Assembly (NCBI RefSeq): GCF_002288925.2
Contig: NW_022098045.1
Span: 2,999,408 to 3,063,407 of the forward strand
DNA length: 64,000 bases
Direction: 5' to 3'
Source: Delphinapterus leucas
Lineage: Eukaryota > Chordata > Mammalia > Artiodactyla > Monodontidae
The translations under genes and the position numbers were made by a program. The notes under the pieces were generated by a model, which saw only the letters and a program-made list of their open reading frames with translations, was not told the origin of the DNA and did not search any database. Below, piece by piece: positions 59,374 through 64,000 of this stretch. Position 1 is the first letter of the stretch, and the number at the start of each line of letters is the position of its first letter.

Positions 59374-59655
59374 TGGGCTTCCCTGGTGGTGCAATGGTTA
59401 AGAATCCGCCTGCCAATGCAGGCGACTCGGGTTCGAGCCCTGGTCCGGGAAGATCCCACATGCCGTGGAGCAACTAAGCCTGTGCACCACAACTACTGAG
59501 CCTGCGCTCTATAGCCGTGAGCCACAACTACTGAAGCCCGTGCTCTTAGAGCCCGTGCTCTGCAACAAGAAAAGCCACCGCAATGAGAAGCCCCTGCACC
59601 ACAACGAAGATCCAATGCAACCAAATAAATTTATAAACAAATAAATAAAATAAGT
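59374..59655 (+). mobile_element. CHR-2-type SINE in intron 4
   Basis: It starts 'tgggcttccctggtggtgca', contains the B-box region 'gggttcgagccctggtcc', a long tRNA-unrelated body and an A/T-rich tail (aaataaataaaat). Its flanks (aaaatatgc at left, aaaatgtgc at right) suggest a decayed target duplication. Confidence 0.9.
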
Positions 59656-60470
59656 TTATTTTTAAAAAATGTGCCGAACGTTTTGCACCATCTCTAATGA
59701 GCTAGGTTTTCATTATAAACACTTGCCCTTGAATTGTGCTCTAAATTCAATAATGCTCTCAAAGACCCCTGATAGTTCTTCTGTCTTCATCACTGTCTCT
59801 TACATTTTTGGCAGCATCTCCTCCTGCTAATCTTCTCTTTTCTAACTGAGGGAGAGAACTTCCAAGGGCAAGCAGATCCTAGAATTATACTCTTAGAATG
59901 TTAGTACTTAGAAAAGCCTTAATTCTAATTTTTTCATTTTACTTATGAAGATACAATGCCCCAAAGAGGTTAAGTGTGTTAAATCTGTAAGCTTTATCTT
60001 TCAGACCTTTCTAAGTCCATAAATTTAGTGCTTCTCTCCTATAGAATAAAGTGCATGAGTTTTGTGAAAAATACGTTTTTTTCCCCCACTTCATCTTGTC
60101 CTAGATTTGCTCAAAGTTTGATTGCCAATTAATCTTGACCTTGCACTTTTCTTGCTTTGTGATTAGTAGTTAATATTTTGTCTCCACTCTTCTAACACTT
60201 CATATGAATTTTAATGTTTAAAACTAATTTAATGGAAGCTTGAAAATGTCTGTGGTTTTTTAATGAGACCATAATGAGAGGGAACATGACAGATCCAAGA
60301 ATTATAAAAAGAAATATTTATAAATAGTAAATGTAGGAACATTATAGACAAGCCACAAAATAATTCAAATTGAATTAGAAGTTTTTAAAGAATACTGCAG
60401 TTGGCTGTTGAGATGTTTACTTTGCTTCTTGTTGCTTATTCTTCATTTAAACCAAACTCTGTGTTTTAAG
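59656..60470 (+). other. MTHFD2L: Intron 4, last part
   Basis: A possible MIR piece is seen near 59945-59975 ('tgaagatacaatgccccaaagaggttaag'). The acceptor 'actctgtgttttaag' ends at 60470. Confidence 0.6.
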
Positions 60471-60578
60471 GAATTGAAACATTTGGAAAAAATGTGGTTG
60501 TGGCTGGAAGATCCAAGAATGCAGGGATGCCCATCGCCATGCTCTTACACACTGATGGAGAGCACGAACGGCCAGGAG
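60471..60578 (+). CDS. MTHFD2L: MTHFD2L exon 5 (gene continues past the window)
   Basis: This 108-nt exon completes Gly202 and encodes residues 203-237. It reads IETFGKNVVVAGRSKNAGMP, then IAMLLHTDGEHERPG. GRSKN is the start of the Rossmann nucleotide-binding half; the Arg of GRS contacts the dinucleotide phosphate in this family. In the human protein the motif is, as I recall, GRSKNVGMP, so the Ala here (codon gca, 60523-60525) is unusual. The acceptor is ttttaag|gaattg and the donor ggag|gtaggg (phase 1). The next exon was not found before 64000. Confidence 0.95.
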
Positions 60579-61026
60579 GTAGGGGCAACCTGGAGATTCT
60601 ATGTACTCTTACAGTTTTCTCACTTACAATCATCAAATAAATGTGTTTGAAAATGTGACATAGAATATTTATGGGCTTCTGCAAATAAAGGTTTCCTTTA
60701 TTCCCTATCTAATGACATGAGCACCTTGACAATGAATAAGAGAATTACTGGAAAAATGTGGCCCCTTTGTTCCTACTTTATCATTTGGCTATATATACTT
60801 CCTTTATATCATTAAAAATATAGACATTAAGAAGGGTAGAAAGGCTAGATACATACTAGATACATAAAAATCACATGTTGATAGATATCTGTATACCCAT
60901 ACACACTACCGCCCTAAAACACACCACCAATATATAGATATAAGTTTGGTGGTTTTTTTTTTTGTTTTTTTTTTACCATTATTAACCTTGGTGAATTCCA
61001 GTTTCCTGATCTCAAATTTTCAAGTA
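60579..61026 (+). other. MTHFD2L: Intron 5, first part
   Basis: No exon. Poly-T runs lie at 60953-60972. Confidence 0.55.
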
Positions 61027-61248
61027 CACTTGACTGTTGAACAACACGGCTTTGAACTGCCCAAGTCCACATATACATAGATTTTTTTTTCACTAAATAC
61101 ATACTACAGTACTATATAATCTGTGGTTAGTTGAATCAATGGATGTGGAATCATAAATCCAGGGGCTGACTATAAAGTTACAGGAGGATTTTTGACTGTG
61201 CAGAGGGTGGGTGTCCCAGACCTCCGTGTTGTTCAAGGGTCAACTGTA
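61027..61248. mobile_element. Tigger-like DNA transposon (MITE)
   Basis: The left end cacttgactgttgaacaac and right end gttgttcaagggtcaactg are inverted repeats. TA dinucleotides flank both sides (agta|cac and ctg|tact), the Tc1/mariner target. It is non-autonomous. Confidence 0.85.
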
Positions 61249-61834
61249 CTAATTTTATGATCTTGGTTGATGTAATGCATATGAAATATTTTTTTAAGCC
61301 ACGAAGCCCTAAGGAAAAAGAAGCCCAATGATAACATATCACTTATATAAAATTATAAATTATTAGAGTTTGAATTGTTTTTGCCTGCCTGGACTTAAGG
61401 ACTTAAATATTGCAACAAATCAAAATGTGTATGTGGATCATAGTAAACTAGGGCCTGATAATGACTCGAAGAAACTTTTTTTAAAGAGCCTTAGTTTTAA
61501 AGAGCTTTTTGAAAGGCCAAATCTGGTAATATCAACATAGTTTTCATGGTAACCATCTACAAAGGTGCATCTCTAGCTTAACTATTCACTTCTAACTTAA
61601 TCTGTTAATGCTCATCTATCTCTTAGGGTATAATAAAGATATTGATTCATATTTACCTTTATTTAATAGTTTCTGTTAAGCAAGGAAAAACAACCAGGAA
61701 AATTTACCTAGGTGTACCATTTTTGTTGGAAGATTTTGACCAAGAGCCAAAATAGGCAGTTTTTTCTTCATTTTCAACATATTATTTTCTTATTTCATCA
61801 ATGACATAACAAGCAGCATTATGCAGCTCTATTA
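61249..61834. other. Intron 5, no feature recognised
   Basis: AT-rich unique sequence. Confidence 0.45.
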
Positions 61835-62005
61835 ATTGCACAGCACTTTCTCATGAGCTATCTTATTTCATTCTCAATAATTCTGGAATATATTCATATT
61901 CACGTTTTGCAGCTAAAGGAAGTGAGCTTTAGAGACTTCAGTGACTTACCCAAGGCCATTCAAGGAAGTGGTGTACAAAGCTGGGAGCTGGGTGCTGACT
62001 GTCTG
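61835..62005 (-). repeat. MIR SINE fragment
   Basis: The text 'tgcacagcactttctcatgagc', 'gcagctaaaggaagtgagctttag', 'cagtgacttacccaaggcc' and 'gtacaaagctgggagctgggtg' follows reverse MIR order. Confidence 0.7.
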
Positions 62006-62009
62006 GTTA

Positions 62010-62250
62010 GGAGGATAGACTTGAAGTCAGACCCCTCCCCTGCCAAGCCCTGTATCCTTGGGTAAGTCATTTAATCTGTGTAAGTCTCCACTTCCCTCAT
62101 TTGTAAAGTGCAGATAATATTAATACCTCCTTCATTGGGTTATTATGAAAATTGAATGAGACTTGTATGTAAAGCACTCTTCACAGTGCCTGACACAGTA
62201 AGTTAAGTAAGCCCTTGGTACATATGAACTGTGACTATTACTGTTATTTC
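62010..62250 (+). repeat. MIR SINE
   Basis: The text 'ctgtatccttgggtaagtcatttaatc', 'catttgtaaagtgcagataat', 'gggttattatgaaaattgaatgag' and 'cagtgcctgacacagtaag' is a clear MIR in direct orientation, next to a reverse MIR. Confidence 0.88.
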
Positions 62251-64000
62251 CATTATTATGCTTAAATAATAATCTGTGGCCATACTAACTAAAAAGTTTA
62301 GAATAACATAATCCAAGGTCAATGATGTATTTTTCACCTTCATTTGAAATTTTATTTTCTTTTTCTGTAGGTTTTATATTTACTTTTATTTGGATCAAAT
62401 CTAATCTTTGTTGTAATAATTTGCATAAACATAGAATTTATAAAGTTAATAAAATATTAGATTATAAATATGACATCATAATATTCCAAAGTTTACTTTA
62501 CATTGCACTTTTTCTTGTGGATATTAATATATTGTGTGCTAATTTCTTGATAAATTTCAATTTTGAATTATTTGTCTATAAAATACCTAAGTCTAAGTAA
62601 GTTAATTTACCTCTTATTTATGCAATTTTAAATTAGATAGTCCTATGTCATAAAACATTTACTTTATAAATATTTTATACTTTGTGTTACAAAATATTTT
62701 CACTTGAGTGCATGTTAGAAATTGAATAAAATTGGAATTAGATATAGTACTAGTTACTTAAACGCCAGGTGGTTAAATTTACAGTTATAGTGGCATACAG
62801 GTGCCGTTATAATTACGTTATCTAAAAGGTAATAAATTGTATTAAAAATGATGTTGCATAGTTCGCAACATGGGTGGTGTTTATTAATCTCATGCATATT
62901 TAATAGGAGTATGGTGACATATGTGATTAGTATAATGAATTGTTGAGAGCTGCTTACTGAAGATTTGCAGTCTGTGGGAAAGTTAATATTTCAAATGTCC
63001 ATGTCTGCTAGAGCAGTAATGATGTGCAGTGACGACATGTGCATTGTTAGCTTATGGACATAATGAAGGAGGATTAACTGGGCAAATTCATATCTATAGA
63101 ACTTGTTCTGATGACACTCAGAATGTTGAGCATTCAGCTCACACTGTACTTCTTTGCCAGAAAAGATTCAGAGCCCAAATGATTCATTTGTGTCTTAAAG
63201 CCAAAGATAATTGCACTAGAAGAAAAATGGCGATACTGTAATTTAGCTTGATTAATATGTGTCTACACAGGGCTGGCTTTTAGTCTTGATTATTAAGGAC
63301 ATGGATCCCGGCTGTTTTGTGAGAAAGAGCTTCTTTTAATTCTTCAAGGGCTTGAAATATTTAGAGGACTGAGAATGTGCTAAAATCTTGAGGTAAAGAA
63401 TTAGTGCTGATACTCAACACAGCAGGATGCTGCAGGGCGATCACCTTCTGCTGAGGACATGTCATCACAGGAGGCTTTAAAGATGACATGACATTCAAGC
63501 CACTGTGTACTTTATAGAGAGTGAGAGATAGTTCCTGTCTTCCAAGAGCTTATAGTCTTGGTGGTGGTAGGGTGGGGGGACAGGGTACAGAGGGGGCATG
63601 ATATGCAAGTATGGGTGATTTAAATGATAAATATTTAGTGGCACAAAATAAAATTCAGCATCCCTAAGAAAGCATTCAATTTGCTAAGGGAAGCCCTTGG
63701 TTAATTGAGGAAACGTAAAGGGATTGACAGTGGAGTCTCTTCTCATGAGTCCCACTACTTGTTAGGATGTTTTAATATCATTGTGATCACCTATAATTCA
63801 CTGGTATTCTTTTAACGTCTTTGTGTGTAGTAACCTACCCAGGTAACTTAACCTTTCAGTTTTCAGAATGAAAACTGAATACTATTGGCTTTAGCAAAAT
63901 GTCTTTATGTTTAGCTTACCCTGATGGAGTAAAACAGAGTTCTCCAATTTCTCTGAAACAGTTTTTTTTTTCCTTTAAGATAACAAAGTGCCATAATGAC
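62251..64000. other. Intron 5, no feature recognised
   Basis: AT-rich to 62700, then mixed composition. No MTHFD2L exon 6 or repeat could be supported. The 'tttaag' near 63980 is followed by text that does not match the next part of the protein. Confidence 0.5.

Noticed and set aside
63975..64000. Possible MTHFD2L exon 6 acceptor at the window end
   Set aside because: The pyrimidine tract and AAG look acceptor-like, but the following bases do not encode the expected continuation of the protein after HERPGG.

Overview
This window looks like nuclear DNA from a cetacean. It holds about a dozen tRNA-derived SINEs of the cetacean/hippo CHR type, artiodactyl-type L1 3' ends, and a five-exon part of one vertebrate gene with GT-AG introns. 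I inferred the host clade from the SINEs and could not narrow it to a species. Nothing bacterial or plasmid-like is present: no operons, CRISPR array or rRNA, and no free-standing tRNA was noticed.

The only protein-coding gene I can support is MTHFD2L, the mitochondrial methylenetetrahydrofolate dehydrogenase/cyclohydrolase 2-like gene, on the + strand. Exon 1 (start codon 16239) sits in a CpG-rich promoter. Exons 2 to 5 lie at 33323-33507, 34131-34253, 58905-59057 and 60471-60578. Joined, they give an open frame of 237 complete codons plus one base, against about 347 residues for the human protein. The remaining exons lie beyond the window. Introns 1 and 3 are large (16.9 and 24.7 kb); introns 2 and 4 are short (0.6 and 1.4 kb).

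Region 1-15.8 kb is intergenic and repeat-rich. Its core is a nest of transposons. An old minus-strand L1 (pieces at about 4765-5690, 12413-12518, 13491-13674 and 14397-14560) was split by a nearly full-length L1 (6150-12412) that appears to carry a 3' transduction (about 5691-6149). It was also split by an LTR-like block containing an L1 piece (12519-13490) and by a 5'-inverted, twin-primed L1 (13675-14381) with a clear target-site duplication. Region 15.8-16.6 kb is the promoter/CpG island. Region 16.4-33.3 kb (intron 1) holds CHR SINEs, L2, MIR, a Tigger-like element, a three-level LTR/SINE nest and L1 fragments. Region 34.3-58.9 kb (intron 3) contains about 6.7 kb of layered + strand L1 sequence (42.4-49.1 kb), several related LTRs, and two copies of a 290-bp duplicated segment. 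Region 59-64 kb holds intron 4, exon 5 and the start of intron 5.

I found no previously undescribed coding system. The most interesting structures are the L1 with a probable 3' transduction plus an internal patch copied from that transduced sequence, and the array of three 28-bp palindromic units at 4630-4711. Repeat boundaries are approximate, and family names come from recognition rather than a database search. Most of the open reading frames in the window are chance frames inside repeats or GC-rich DNA and are not annotated.
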